Origin: Aquiflexum lacus
GTDB taxonomy: Bacteria; Bacteroidota; Bacteroidia; Cytophagales; Cyclobacteriaceae
Assembly: GCF_015476655.1 (NCBI RefSeq)
Contig: NZ_JABFHF010000042.1
Span: 1 to 38,177 of the forward strand
DNA: 38,177 bases
Direction: 5' to 3'
Shown here: in pieces, positions 1-8,185 of the stretch
Numbering within the stretch: the stretch's first letter is position 1
Layout of the letters: the number at the start of each line of letters is the position of its first letter
Made by a program: the position numbers and the translations under genes
Notes under the pieces: generated by a model
What the model was told of the DNA's origin: nothing
The model's database searches: none
What the model saw: only the letters and a program-made list of their open reading frames with translations

Positions 1-22
1 TTAAATCAACAGTTTATGTGCT

Positions 23-60
23 TAGCCTGACGGCTATGGCCTGCCGGCAGGCAGGTCTAA
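23..60. repeat. REP-like palindrome, possible terminator of the export operon
   Basis: Two inverted repeats lie just beyond the stop of the TolC-like gene. One is a 5-bp stem (TAGCC/GGCTA, 23-36). The other is a perfect 14-bp palindrome GCCTGCCGGCAGGC (39-52), followed by AGGTCTAA. A degenerate relative sits near the opposite edge of the window (38033-38057). This suggests a dispersed intergenic repeat rather than a dedicated terminator, and there is no T-run. Confidence 0.5.
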
Positions 61-81
61 TCTCTCGTTTCTCCCAAATAG

Positions 82-1563
82 CTAATCTAAAGTAGGTATA
101 TACAGCAACTGCCTATTCTCAAAATCATACAAGGTCAATTCCCGCATTTCATAATAGGCTGTCCAATAATCCCTCAATGCCACAATGTAAGCTCTACGGT
201 TCTGATCCTTTTCCTGTTGGGCTATATTGAGGTCGGTAATGGTCACATTGCCATTTTGGTATCTACGAAGGGATATTTCATACCTTTTGTCAGCAACTTC
301 ATCCGATTTTTTAGTGATTTCCAGGCGGTCTTTCAACATCGCAAAATTCCGGACCTTTGTAAAAATTTCTTGCTCAAAATTGATCATTTCCTGCTCTACA
401 GTATACTCTTCCAATTTCTTGAATGCCGCTGCCTGTCCCATCCTTGCCTTATTCCTTCCCCAATCGAGAACAGGTACAAAAAAACCTAAATTCACAAGTG
501 TCTGCCTATTTGGATCTGTATAAATATCACGCCAATTCAGGGCTGCATTGTTCAGACCATAACTGGCATTCAGTGTCATATTAAAACGCTGCCCTCTGGC
601 CTGTGCCATATTTGCGTCTGCTTGCAATAGCCTGACATCAAAACCTAATGCTTCAGATCTATTTTGAAATGCATATTCAAGGGCTTCCTCTACATCGATG
701 ATGATATCCTGGATTTCAGCAGGAGGGATCAAGGTCAAATCTGCGGCTTCATTCAAACCAACAAAGGACTTGAGAACCAACGAATTGGTTTCCATATCCA
801 ATCTGGCTTGGGCAAGATCCTGTCTCGCCTGAAGCACCTGTAATTCAACTTGAAGTAATTTATCTTCATAAGTGGTGCCTATGTTATATCTTCCTTGCTC
901 AATTTTTAGAATTTCTTGTGTATTCTGTAAATTCTTGGTGGCAATATCCAAATTGACCTGAGCGACCAAATAGTTAAAAAAAAGTTCGGTTACGGTTCTA
1001 CTGATACTTTCCAATTCCTCCACATATTCCCGTTTACTCACTTCATATCTTAGTGGCTCGATTCTTTTGTCCCATTTCAAGGGATTATATGCAAATATCG
1101 GCTGACTCAGCCGTGCATTGACGGGCACACCACTCCATCTTGTTTGAGCTGACCCGGCAGGTGCCAGAAAATTGTCAAATCTGTTTGTAGATGAATTAAT
1201 AGAAATGGTTCCTCCTGTAGCTGCAATTTCCTGTTGCATCCCCAATTCCAGATCCATTAAGTTCTGTCTTACTTCCCTAAACTCAATGGTCCCATCAGGT
1301 TGCACTATGTTGCTAAAAGTCTGCGAAAAACCAGGTATGGTACCGCCTAGACGAAGTTGCGGATTGTAATTTGACCTGAAAAGGCGGTATTGCCAATACC
1401 GGTTTTCCTGTCTCGTCTCTGCCCGAAGAGAAGCAGGAGACCTTGATTTGGCACGGAAAACCAGTTCATCTAAAGTATAGGTCAATTTTTCCTGGGCAAA
1501 ACCAAAAACAGGTGAAAGCATCATCAATCCAAAGATGATACCGCGGTAAAAACATTTATTCAT
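82..1563 (-). CDS. TolC-like outer-membrane efflux protein
   Basis: The 493-aa protein starts with a signal peptide (about 24 residues, ending near FGFAQ) and continues with the two long helical repeats of the outer membrane factor (OEP/TolC) family: alternating Ala/Gln/Leu-rich coiled-coil helices around residues 180-280 and 370-460, with short beta segments between. It would form the trimeric outer-membrane channel of a tripartite exporter. It is the last gene of a three-gene minus-strand operon, and its ATG overlaps the end of the permease gene by 8 bp, which implies translational coupling. The family is clear; the substrate cannot be read from sequence. Confidence 0.93.
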   Translation of the reverse strand: MNKCFYRGIIFGLMMLSPVFGFAQEKLTYTLDELVFRAKSRSPASLRAETRQENRYWQYRLFRSNYNPQLRLGGTIPGFSQTFSNIVQPDGTIEFREVRQNLMDLELGMQQEIAATGGTISINSSTNRFDNFLAPAGSAQTRWSGVPVNARLSQPIFAYNPLKWDKRIEPLRYEVSKREYVEELESISRTVTELFFNYLVAQVNLDIATKNLQNTQEILKIEQGRYNIGTTYEDKLLQVELQVLQARQDLAQARLDMETNSLVLKSFVGLNEAADLTLIPPAEIQDIIIDVEEALEYAFQNRSEALGFDVRLLQADANMAQARGQRFNMTLNASYGLNNAALNWRDIYTDPNRQTLVNLGFFVPVLDWGRNKARMGQAAAFKKLEEYTVEQEMINFEQEIFTKVRNFAMLKDRLEITKKSDEVADKRYEISLRRYQNGNVTITDLNIAQQEKDQNRRAYIVALRDYWTAYYEMRELTLYDFENRQLLYIPTLD

Positions 1564-2875
1564 ATCTCAAAGAAGTTATAGGATCCTGACTTGCAGCCTT
1601 CCTAGCTGGAGCTATACCGAATACCAAACCAACGGTAGCGGCTACTCCAAAGGAAAGAATAATGGATGGTAGCGTCACTATAGTAGGAAAATCTCCTAAA
1701 TTGGAAACCAAATAGGCGAGAAAAATCCCCAATGCAACACCGATAATTCCTCCTGATACACTGATCATGACTGCTTCAAATAGAAATTGATTGACAATAT
1801 CGGATTTTTTTGCACCTAACGAAAGTCTTAGGCCTATTTCTTTTATTCTTTCCATCACCGAGGCCAACATGATGTTCATAATTCCTATTCCACCCACTAA
1901 AAGTGAGATCCCTGCTATAGCGCCCAATACTAAATTAAAAATATTCTGAGTCCTTTGCTGTTGCTTTAATAACAGCTCAGGAATTGTTATTTCAAAATCC
2001 ACCACCCTATTGTGCCTCCTTTCCAATAATTTTGCAATAACCTCCGCTGTTGGATTCAGTGATTCACTTTCTTCTACCTGAACAACTATTTTATCTATTT
2101 GGTGGTAATTTTGTGAAAGGCTGGTTTCAGAATCTTCATTCATAATACTATAACCGGTCACCAAATCCCTGTTTTTGAACCGGATCAACATGGACTGAAT
2201 AGGCACATAAACATCCATATTGAAATCCCGTATCCCCAATTTGGAAATGCTTTGTTCAGAAATCAATCGTTCTTCCATCACTCCTATCACCTCTAGCCAT
2301 TGGCTACCGCTTTTTATCTTTTTCCCGATTGGGCTTTCCTTTGAAAAAAATTTGGTCTGCACAGATCTTCCTATGATACAAACAGGGTCCCCATTGATTA
2401 AATTACGTTGACTGAACATCTTTCCCTCCCTAAGATGAAAATCCAGAACCTCAAAATAGGCAGGCGTAATTCCCACGAGTTTGGCTGACCTTCGTATTCC
2501 ACTTTTGACCAAGTGGGTTTCCAGAACGATTTCAGGACTGATATTTTTTACCCCAGGTATCATTTCTGAAATCGCTTCCACATCACTCAACTTTAAACCA
2601 GGTGAAAATTTACCCCTTTCAGCTTCAAGGTCAACTTCTGCATCCACACTTTGCTCAGTCTGTTCAAAAACTGGCTCAATGACAATATTATTGACACCCA
2701 CCAAACGAATTTGTTCTAAAATTTCCTGCTGTGCACCGTTACCTATAGCCAGCATGGCAATTACCGCAGCTACTCCAAAAATTATCCCAAGTGCTGTTAA
2801 AAGTGATCGCAATTTATTGGCAATTACAGCTTCTAATGCAATTTGAAAATTGGCCAAGAGTCTTTCATCAAACAT
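1556..2875 (-). CDS. MacB-type ABC transporter permease (FtsX-like)
   Basis: The 439-aa protein has the MacB layout: an N-terminal cytoplasmic helix and TM1 (about residues 20-45, with LGIIFGVAAVIAML), a large periplasmic MacB_PCD domain (about 50-300), then three TMs in an FtsX domain (about 310-430) with the typical GIMNIMLASVMERIKEIGLR segment. It has no fused nucleotide-binding domain, unlike E. coli MacB, so it needs a separate ATPase. The gene starts 6 bp after the adaptor gene and overlaps the channel gene. MacB-type permeases transmit force to expel periplasmic substrates such as peptides, lipoproteins or drugs; which one applies here is unknown. Confidence 0.93.
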   Translation of the reverse strand: MFDERLLANFQIALEAVIANKLRSLLTALGIIFGVAAVIAMLAIGNGAQQEILEQIRLVGVNNIVIEPVFEQTEQSVDAEVDLEAERGKFSPGLKLSDVEAISEMIPGVKNISPEIVLETHLVKSGIRRSAKLVGITPAYFEVLDFHLREGKMFSQRNLINGDPVCIIGRSVQTKFFSKESPIGKKIKSGSQWLEVIGVMEERLISEQSISKLGIRDFNMDVYVPIQSMLIRFKNRDLVTGYSIMNEDSETSLSQNYHQIDKIVVQVEESESLNPTAEVIAKLLERRHNRVVDFEITIPELLLKQQQRTQNIFNLVLGAIAGISLLVGGIGIMNIMLASVMERIKEIGLRLSLGAKKSDIVNQFLFEAVMISVSGGIIGVALGIFLAYLVSNLGDFPTIVTLPSIILSFGVAATVGLVFGIAPARKAASQDPITSLRYE

Positions 2876-2881
2876 AAACCT

Positions 2882-4237
2882 CTAGTCGTTATCTTGAGTT
2901 GGCCTTCCCCTTCTAGAATTCGTCGCTTGGGGTTCAATAATGTTTTCCGAAACTGAATAACTTAAATCTGGATTCCTTTTCCCGTTCAATTCTTCCAAAA
3001 GGTTGATGGCCATATTCTCTGACCAATCAGGTGTGGAAAGGTAAAGATTTTGACCTTCATTCAATCCCAGTTCTATCACCACATCATTGGCATTGGCCAA
3101 TCCTAATTTGACTTCCTGTTTCTTTTTATTGGCGAGGTAAACGTAATTGATGCTATCATTTTGAACATTAATAGCTTCCAAAGGTACATACAACACATTT
3201 TCAAGTTTATCTATTACTATAGCATTGCTTGTGGTCATTGATGGACGCATGGAAGGATCACTCTCATTTACTTTGACAATAACCTCAAAAACTTTTGCAT
3301 CAGAATTAGGCCGCTGCTGTCCCACATTTGCCACTGTGATTACCTCACCAGTATATTTTTTTTCAGGGAATGCATCCAAACCCAATTCCACCTTTTGACC
3401 TACTTTTACTTTTCTGATATCGACTTCATTGACATAGGTCACACTCTGCATTGAGGATAGATCTGGTAATGTTGCCACTACTGGATTCCAACTGCTGATC
3501 TGCGAACCTTCTTTAACCTTTCCACCCCTTCCTTGTACATATATCACCATCCCGTTTTGGGGGGCTGTGACAGTAAATTTTTCTAGAACTTCCTGAATTT
3601 GCGAAACTTCACTTTGAACTTCTCTTAATCGAGCACCAACTTCCACCATTCTGGCTTTTTCCTGCAAGGTTTTTATCCTATATCTTTCCTTGGCCTGCTC
3701 AAAATCCCTTTTGGCTCTTTCGTAGGCATACTCGTTTTGTTTGATGATGGCAGGTGGTTCAAATTCTGATTGTTCCAATACAAGCTTCTTTGCCCCAACT
3801 TCATATTCCAGGTTAATCAGATTGTCTCTTTCTTGCCTTAAAACCAAAGAAGTGTCCAATTGGGTCTGCTCATATAAAGCTTTGTCCTGTTCCAGTTCAA
3901 TACGTTTGTCTTCCAAGCGCCCAAATAATTCCGTCTTATCCAAAGAAGCTATGAACTCCCCTTTCTTGACGACAGTACCTTCATCCACCATCGATTCAAT
4001 GGTCATATTTCCAACCCTGTACCGCCTAGCTTCAACCGGTCCCAAAATTTCCACTGAATTAAGGGCCTGTAATTCTCCGGAAGTGGTGATTTCAACCCTG
4101 AAATCACCTTGCTTTACTTCTGCAGTGATATCAAATCCGTCCTCAACACCACCTCTTGAAAAAAAATAAAAAAGAAATGCTATAGATGCTACTACACCAA
4201 TTAATATGAATATGGTTTTTTTCTGCATGACACTCAT
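2882..4237 (-). CDS. HlyD/MacA-family periplasmic adaptor
   Basis: The 451-aa membrane-fusion protein has an N-terminal anchor (residues 7-26), a lipoyl half near residue 95 (VDEGTVVKKGEFIASLD), a long alpha-helical hairpin (about 105-220, rich in Glu/Gln/Lys), and the returning lipoyl half and beta-barrel (FTVTAPQNGMVIYV onward). The C-terminal tail is polar and ends in an Arg-rich stretch. It would bridge the permease and the TolC-like channel. It is the first gene of the operon. The start at 4237 lies 14 bp after a perfect -7 box; a second ATG at 4228 is also possible. Confidence 0.92.
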   Translation of the reverse strand: MSVMQKKTIFILIGVVASIAFLFYFFSRGGVEDGFDITAEVKQGDFRVEITTSGELQALNSVEILGPVEARRYRVGNMTIESMVDEGTVVKKGEFIASLDKTELFGRLEDKRIELEQDKALYEQTQLDTSLVLRQERDNLINLEYEVGAKKLVLEQSEFEPPAIIKQNEYAYERAKRDFEQAKERYRIKTLQEKARMVEVGARLREVQSEVSQIQEVLEKFTVTAPQNGMVIYVQGRGGKVKEGSQISSWNPVVATLPDLSSMQSVTYVNEVDIRKVKVGQKVELGLDAFPEKKYTGEVITVANVGQQRPNSDAKVFEVIVKVNESDPSMRPSMTTSNAIVIDKLENVLYVPLEAINVQNDSINYVYLANKKKQEVKLGLANANDVVIELGLNEGQNLYLSTPDWSENMAINLLEELNGKRNPDLSYSVSENIIEPQATNSRRGRPTQDND

Positions 4238-4251
4238 CTTAAGTACAATAG

Positions 4252-4259
4252 CAAATTTA
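4252..4259 (-). promoter_or_regulatory. Bacteroidetes -7 box for the export operon
   Basis: Read on the minus strand this is TAAATTTG, an exact match to the TAnnTTTG -7 consensus, 14 bp before the adaptor ATG. I see no good TTTG -33 element at 19-21 bp. If the box is used, the leader would be only about 8-10 nt. Confidence 0.45.
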
Positions 4260-4427
4260 CACTAAATTGAGCTTGTATTCCCCCCAATAAGAAAATTATA
4301 AAGCCATTAAAGGAATATACAAATTGTCAGGGTTTCGTAAAAACCCATGGTTTTGGTTTGTCAGGATTTTGATAAATTGCGAAAATTAAAGCGGCTAATA
4401 GCTCTTTTAAATCTTCAAAAAGAATCC

Positions 4428-5195
4428 ATGAAATCCATAATCAGTTTTGTAATCAGGTACATTCCAAGGAAATATCTTCAATTGGTTTCACATTTTTTTT
4501 TGAGGGTTTTCGCTGTTTTCTATAAAGGATATAATGTTACCTGTAATGTTTGCCAGCATTCCTTTCGCAAATTCCTGCCCTACGGCAGAAAGGCCAGAGA
4601 AAATGCACTTTGCCCTAACTGCCTTGCTTTGGAGCGGCATAGGTTGATATGGCTGTTTTTACAAAAGGAAACAGATTTTTTCTCCTCCCAATTAAAGGTA
4701 CTCCACATCGCTCCTGAATTGTGCTTTATTGACCGGATGGCGGCGTTGCCCAACTTGGATTATATCACTGCCGATCTGGAATCCCCATTGGCCAAAGTAA
4801 AAATGGATGTGCATCAAATACCCTTTGAGGCGGAGACCTTTGATGTGGTATTCTGTAATCATGTGCTGGAACATGTGGATGACGATCTCCTCGCCTGTAG
4901 TGAAATCAACCGGGTACTGAAAAAAGACGGATGGGGAATCATTCAATCTCCGGTTTATGACCTGGAAAAAACAATTGAGGACAAAACCATTTCCGATCCT
5001 GCGGAAAGGGAAAGGCTTTTTGGCCAAAGAGACCATGTCAGAAAATATGGGAAAGATTATGCCTTAAGATTAAATCAATCAGGGCTCAGGGTACATGAGA
5101 ATCCTTTTGTAAAAACACTTCCTAACGAGGTCATTCTCAAACACGCCCTCCCCGAAAACGAAATTATCTTTTTTTGTAGAAAAGGAAAAAAATAA
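4428..5195 (+). CDS. Class I SAM-dependent methyltransferase with N-terminal Cys4 knuckle
   Basis: The frame is open from 4347, but I start it at the ATG at 4428 because the preceding 27 residues look untranslated. The 255-aa product has a hydrophobic/basic N-terminus, then two CxxC pairs (Cys39/Cys42 and Cys62/Cys65) that resemble a zinc knuckle, and a Methyltransf_11-like core whose clearest element is the post-motif NHVLEHVDDD. The usual GxGxG of motif I is replaced by LHIAPE. Proteins of this type often modify sugars or lipids next to glycosyltransferase genes, and a GT2 gene lies convergently 1 bp away. The substrate is unknown. Confidence 0.8.
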   Translation: MKSIISFVIRYIPRKYLQLVSHFFLRVFAVFYKGYNVTCNVCQHSFRKFLPYGRKARENALCPNCLALERHRLIWLFLQKETDFFSSQLKVLHIAPELCFIDRMAALPNLDYITADLESPLAKVKMDVHQIPFEAETFDVVFCNHVLEHVDDDLLACSEINRVLKKDGWGIIQSPVYDLEKTIEDKTISDPAERERLFGQRDHVRKYGKDYALRLNQSGLRVHENPFVKTLPNEVILKHALPENEIIFFCRKGKK

Positions 5196-5196
5196 G

Positions 5197-6168
5197 TCAG
5201 GATTTTCCCTCACTTACCAATTTTTCCATCAGGCCAAATATCAGACCGGCACCATAAAAGCTCAATTGTCCGAATGAGGTGAAAATGGCCATAATCCCCA
5301 CAAGCAATGACCGGGTCTTGACGGCTGAATCAAGAAATACAAGGATAATCCAAATCAGGTAAAGCTGTAAAATGAAAAACGAAATTGGCGAAAACTTCAA
5401 AAACAAAGCAATCCCAAACAACCACCCCAACAGAAAAAAAGTCGGCAATAGATGAACCATCTTGATGGCATCAGGATGATACCTACTTACATTGACTCTG
5501 TTCTGCCCAAAAGAAAAACTTTGCTTGAGAAAAGTCCTGAAGGTATTTTTTCTCTTATGGTAGACAAATGCTTCCTCCACCAACTCCAATCGAAATCCTA
5601 ATTTCTTTAACCTAATACTCAATTCAATATCCTCGGCTTTATTCGGATCCAAAAATCCCTTGGAAACTTCAAAGGCCTCTTTGGAAAGCCCCATATTATA
5701 GCCCCTTGCCTGATACATGGCAGGGTCTTTCAGTTTGCCCCTGATTCCTCCTGTGGTCAGGACCGAGGTCATACTGTAATTAATTGCTTTCTGAAAATTT
5801 GAAAATCCCGAGCCGGCATCATCAGGCCCTCCATGGGCATCAAGATTTCGGTGTTTAATGGCAGCATTTAGAATCGAAAAATAATCAGGGGGTATAATAC
5901 AATCTGAATCAAACAGGACAAAATATTCGCCGGTGGCTTTTTCCATCCCGAAATTTCTGGCAAAACCTTGCCCAATATTTTCAATGAAATAATAACTGAC
6001 TTTGAATTTTTCTTTGAAAAGAGGAATGATATCCGCACAGGGAAAAACCGAACCATCTTCTACAATGATGACCTCAAAATCTTTGTAAGACTGATTGGTC
6101 AAGCTTTCCAATAACTCCCGGATTTCAAGAGGTCTGTTGTACACAGGTATGATGACCGAAAAAAACAT
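5197..6168 (-). CDS. GT2 family glycosyltransferase with C-terminal membrane helices
   Basis: The 323-aa protein begins with the GT-A nucleotide-binding start (SVIIPVYNRPLEIRELLESL), has a DSD metal motif (FDSDCIIPP, about residue 90) and a GG-x-ED acceptor region (KAEDIELSIRLKKLG), and ends with two or three hydrophobic helices (about 235-305). It is likely an inner-membrane enzyme that transfers an activated sugar to a lipid or polysaccharide precursor. It is the last gene of a five-gene minus operon; its ATG overlaps the upstream stop by one base (TGATG). The donor and acceptor cannot be deduced. Confidence 0.9.
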   Translation of the reverse strand: MFFSVIIPVYNRPLEIRELLESLTNQSYKDFEVIIVEDGSVFPCADIIPLFKEKFKVSYYFIENIGQGFARNFGMEKATGEYFVLFDSDCIIPPDYFSILNAAIKHRNLDAHGGPDDAGSGFSNFQKAINYSMTSVLTTGGIRGKLKDPAMYQARGYNMGLSKEAFEVSKGFLDPNKAEDIELSIRLKKLGFRLELVEEAFVYHKRKNTFRTFLKQSFSFGQNRVNVSRYHPDAIKMVHLLPTFFLLGWLFGIALFLKFSPISFFILQLYLIWIILVFLDSAVKTRSLLVGIMAIFTSFGQLSFYGAGLIFGLMEKLVSEGKS

Positions 6169-7130
6169 CAGTCCTTGAAATTCAATTCTTCTTCAATATT
6201 GTAATCTGCCTTTCGGCTATTGTTGGAAGTCATCATTTCCGCCAAAAAGCCAGTCAAAAACAACTGAACCCCCACAATCAATGCCACAAGAGCTAGAAAA
6301 AACAAAGGCTGTGCAGTGATTTCCCTTACTACCCTTCCTTGATAAAGACCATAGATTTTTTGGAAAATCAACCATGAAGTGATAAAAAAACCGGCCAAAA
6401 ATGACACAGTGCCCAATGTTCCGAAAAAATGCATCGGCCTTCTTTTGTAGCGATTGACAAAAGAGACAGATATCAGGTCTAGAAAACCGTTGAGAAACCT
6501 TTCAATCCCAAATTTGGTCTCTCCGTACTTTCTAGGTCTGTGTTCCACTACTTTCTCGCCTATTTTCGCGAATCCGTTCCACTTAGCAATCAGCGGAATA
6601 TAACGGTGCATCTCTCCATAGATATGGATATTTTTCACCACTTTACTTTTATAGGCTTTCAGTCCACAATTAAAATCATGAAGCTTTATCCCTGAAATAA
6701 GCCTGGTAACCCCATTGAAAAATCTGGAAGGGATGGTTTTGGTAATGGGGTCACGCCTTTTTTTCTTCCAACCTGAAACGACATCATATCCATCCCTGAC
6801 GATCATTTCATACAACTCGGGGATTTCATCCGGGCTGTCCTGCAAATCAGCATCCATGGTAATTACAACCTCCCCTTCCGCTTTGCTGAAACCCATATCC
6901 AATGCAGCCGATTTCCCATAATTTCTGGTAAAGCTGACTCCCTTTACATTTGGATTAAGCCCGGCTAGTTTTTGAATTTCATTCCACGATCCATCATTAC
7001 TGCCATCATTGACAAAAATAATTTCATAAGAATAGCCGTGCCCGTCCATGACACGGCCTATCCAGTTATGTAATTCAGGCAAAGAATCCTGTTCATTGAA
7101 TACAGGTATGATGACAGAGATTTGGATCAT
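6168..7130 (-). CDS. GT2 polyprenyl-phosphate glycosyltransferase (DPM1/GtrB/ArnC-like)
   Basis: The 320-aa protein has an N-terminal GT-A domain (SVIIPVFNEQDSLPELHNWI), the DADLQDSP metal motif near residue 95, the FNCGLKAYK motif typical of the DPM/GtrB group, and two C-terminal TM helices (about 235-255 and 270-295). Enzymes of this group load a sugar from a nucleotide donor onto undecaprenyl phosphate at the inner membrane. It sits 8 bp after a DUF4199 gene and directly before a second GT2 gene, so the two enzymes may act in sequence. I cannot tell which sugar is used. Confidence 0.9.
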   Translation of the reverse strand: MIQISVIIPVFNEQDSLPELHNWIGRVMDGHGYSYEIIFVNDGSNDGSWNEIQKLAGLNPNVKGVSFTRNYGKSAALDMGFSKAEGEVVITMDADLQDSPDEIPELYEMIVRDGYDVVSGWKKKRRDPITKTIPSRFFNGVTRLISGIKLHDFNCGLKAYKSKVVKNIHIYGEMHRYIPLIAKWNGFAKIGEKVVEHRPRKYGETKFGIERFLNGFLDLISVSFVNRYKRRPMHFFGTLGTVSFLAGFFITSWLIFQKIYGLYQGRVVREITAQPLFFLALVALIVGVQLFLTGFLAEMMTSNNSRKADYNIEEELNFKD

Positions 7131-7138
7131 TTTAGAAA

Positions 7139-7660
7139 TTAATAGTCTTCTGTTTTCTTATTTATAGAAACAGCAATTAAGCCAATGATTAAAGCACCAA
7201 AAATGGCGGCTAAAAAAGATGAAATTCCAATAAATTCTGCGGTTTGAAAGAATTTCATGAAACCAGGAACCGCATCTGGATCATATGTGGTTCCCATTTT
7301 TTCCTGGGCTTCAATCTGGGCTTCCAATATTTTGTCTAATACAGAATTATCAATAAATTTGATATATAAATAGGTTCCAAAAGCTCTGATAGCACCACCA
7401 ATCAAACCCACTAAAAATACTATTTTAAAGCCTTGGCCAAAAGACAAGAAGTCGTTATTTGATTCCCTAAACTCTTTTGTTGATAAATAATAAATTGCAA
7501 AAGCTATTCCTATATTCAATATTGAGGAAATAATTGTTGCTGTTGTTCCCATACTGCTCATGTCGAATACAATTGACAATATGGCTACAATCAAGGCTAT
7601 TAGGCCATAAATAAGCCCCCATTTCTTGATAGCTTCTGATGATGAGATTTTTTCTTCCAT
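7139..7660 (-). CDS. DUF4199 integral membrane protein (copy 1)
   Basis: The 173-aa protein has four predicted TM helices (about residues 14-32, 37-58, 75-97 and 140-165) and a short Glu/Lys-rich loop between helices 3 and 4 (QIEAQEKMGTTYDPDAVPGF). The pattern fits DUF4199, a Bacteroidetes membrane family with no known function. It lies between a second DUF4199 gene (12 bp upstream) and a GT2 gene (8 bp downstream), so a role alongside the glycosyltransferases is plausible but unproven. Confidence 0.85.
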   Translation of the reverse strand: MEEKISSSEAIKKWGLIYGLIALIVAILSIVFDMSSMGTTATIISSILNIGIAFAIYYLSTKEFRESNNDFLSFGQGFKIVFLVGLIGGAIRAFGTYLYIKFIDNSVLDKILEAQIEAQEKMGTTYDPDAVPGFMKFFQTAEFIGISSFLAAIFGALIIGLIAVSINKKTEDY

Positions 7661-7672
7661 AATCTTATTTTT

Positions 7673-8185
7673 TTAAGTTTTAGTTTTTCTTAAAATTATA
7701 GAAATTATGATTGTAAAAAACAGTCCCGGAAGAATTTTCCAAATAAAATCATTTAATGCAATATCAATGGGTTTCATCGCCATGATTTTCTGCAAGGTAA
7801 TTTCAAAAGACTCTTCGCTAAGTTGAGAGATGATCAATTCTTTGTTTGTATTTAGGACTTCTAGCTTTAATATCTTTATTGCTTCAAATAGGCTAATATC
7901 AATCAGAAGAATTATCCATATTCCTAGGCCAGAAATAAAAGCAATCATGGTGTAAATCAAAAAACCAATGGACATCCCATTGGCAAAACTCAACTCGCCA
8001 TTGTTTACATCCTTTTTGAAATACCTGATTCCCAAAAAAACAAAAATCGGGATCAACACATAGCCGAACAACATGCTAAAATTGGTCGGGTCATACCCCA
8101 GCCAATTGAACATCAAAAAAGCAAAAACACAGAACAATCCGCCAATCAGGCCAAAGCGATAAGTTGACTCTAGGTACCTGTTCAT
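7673..8185 (-). CDS. DUF4199 integral membrane protein (copy 2)
   Basis: The 170-aa protein has four hydrophobic segments and the same layout as its neighbour: GFLIYTMIAFISGLGIWI in helix 3 and a 35-residue polar insert before helix 4. The two are diverged paralogues. Its ATG directly abuts the stop of the dihydroorotase homologue (no intergenic base), which points to co-translation. The function is unknown. Confidence 0.82.
   Translation of the reverse strand: MNRYLESTYRFGLIGGLFCVFAFLMFNWLGYDPTNFSMLFGYVLIPIFVFLGIRYFKKDVNNGELSFANGMSIGFLIYTMIAFISGLGIWIILLIDISLFEAIKILKLEVLNTNKELIISQLSEESFEITLQKIMAMKPIDIALNDFIWKILPGLFFTIIISIILRKTKT

Noticed and set aside
4347-4427. Upstream extension of the methyltransferase frame
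   Set aside because: The 27 extra residues are atypical, and the ATG at 4428 gives a plausible N-terminus; TTTG and a weak -7-like sequence lie in the extension.
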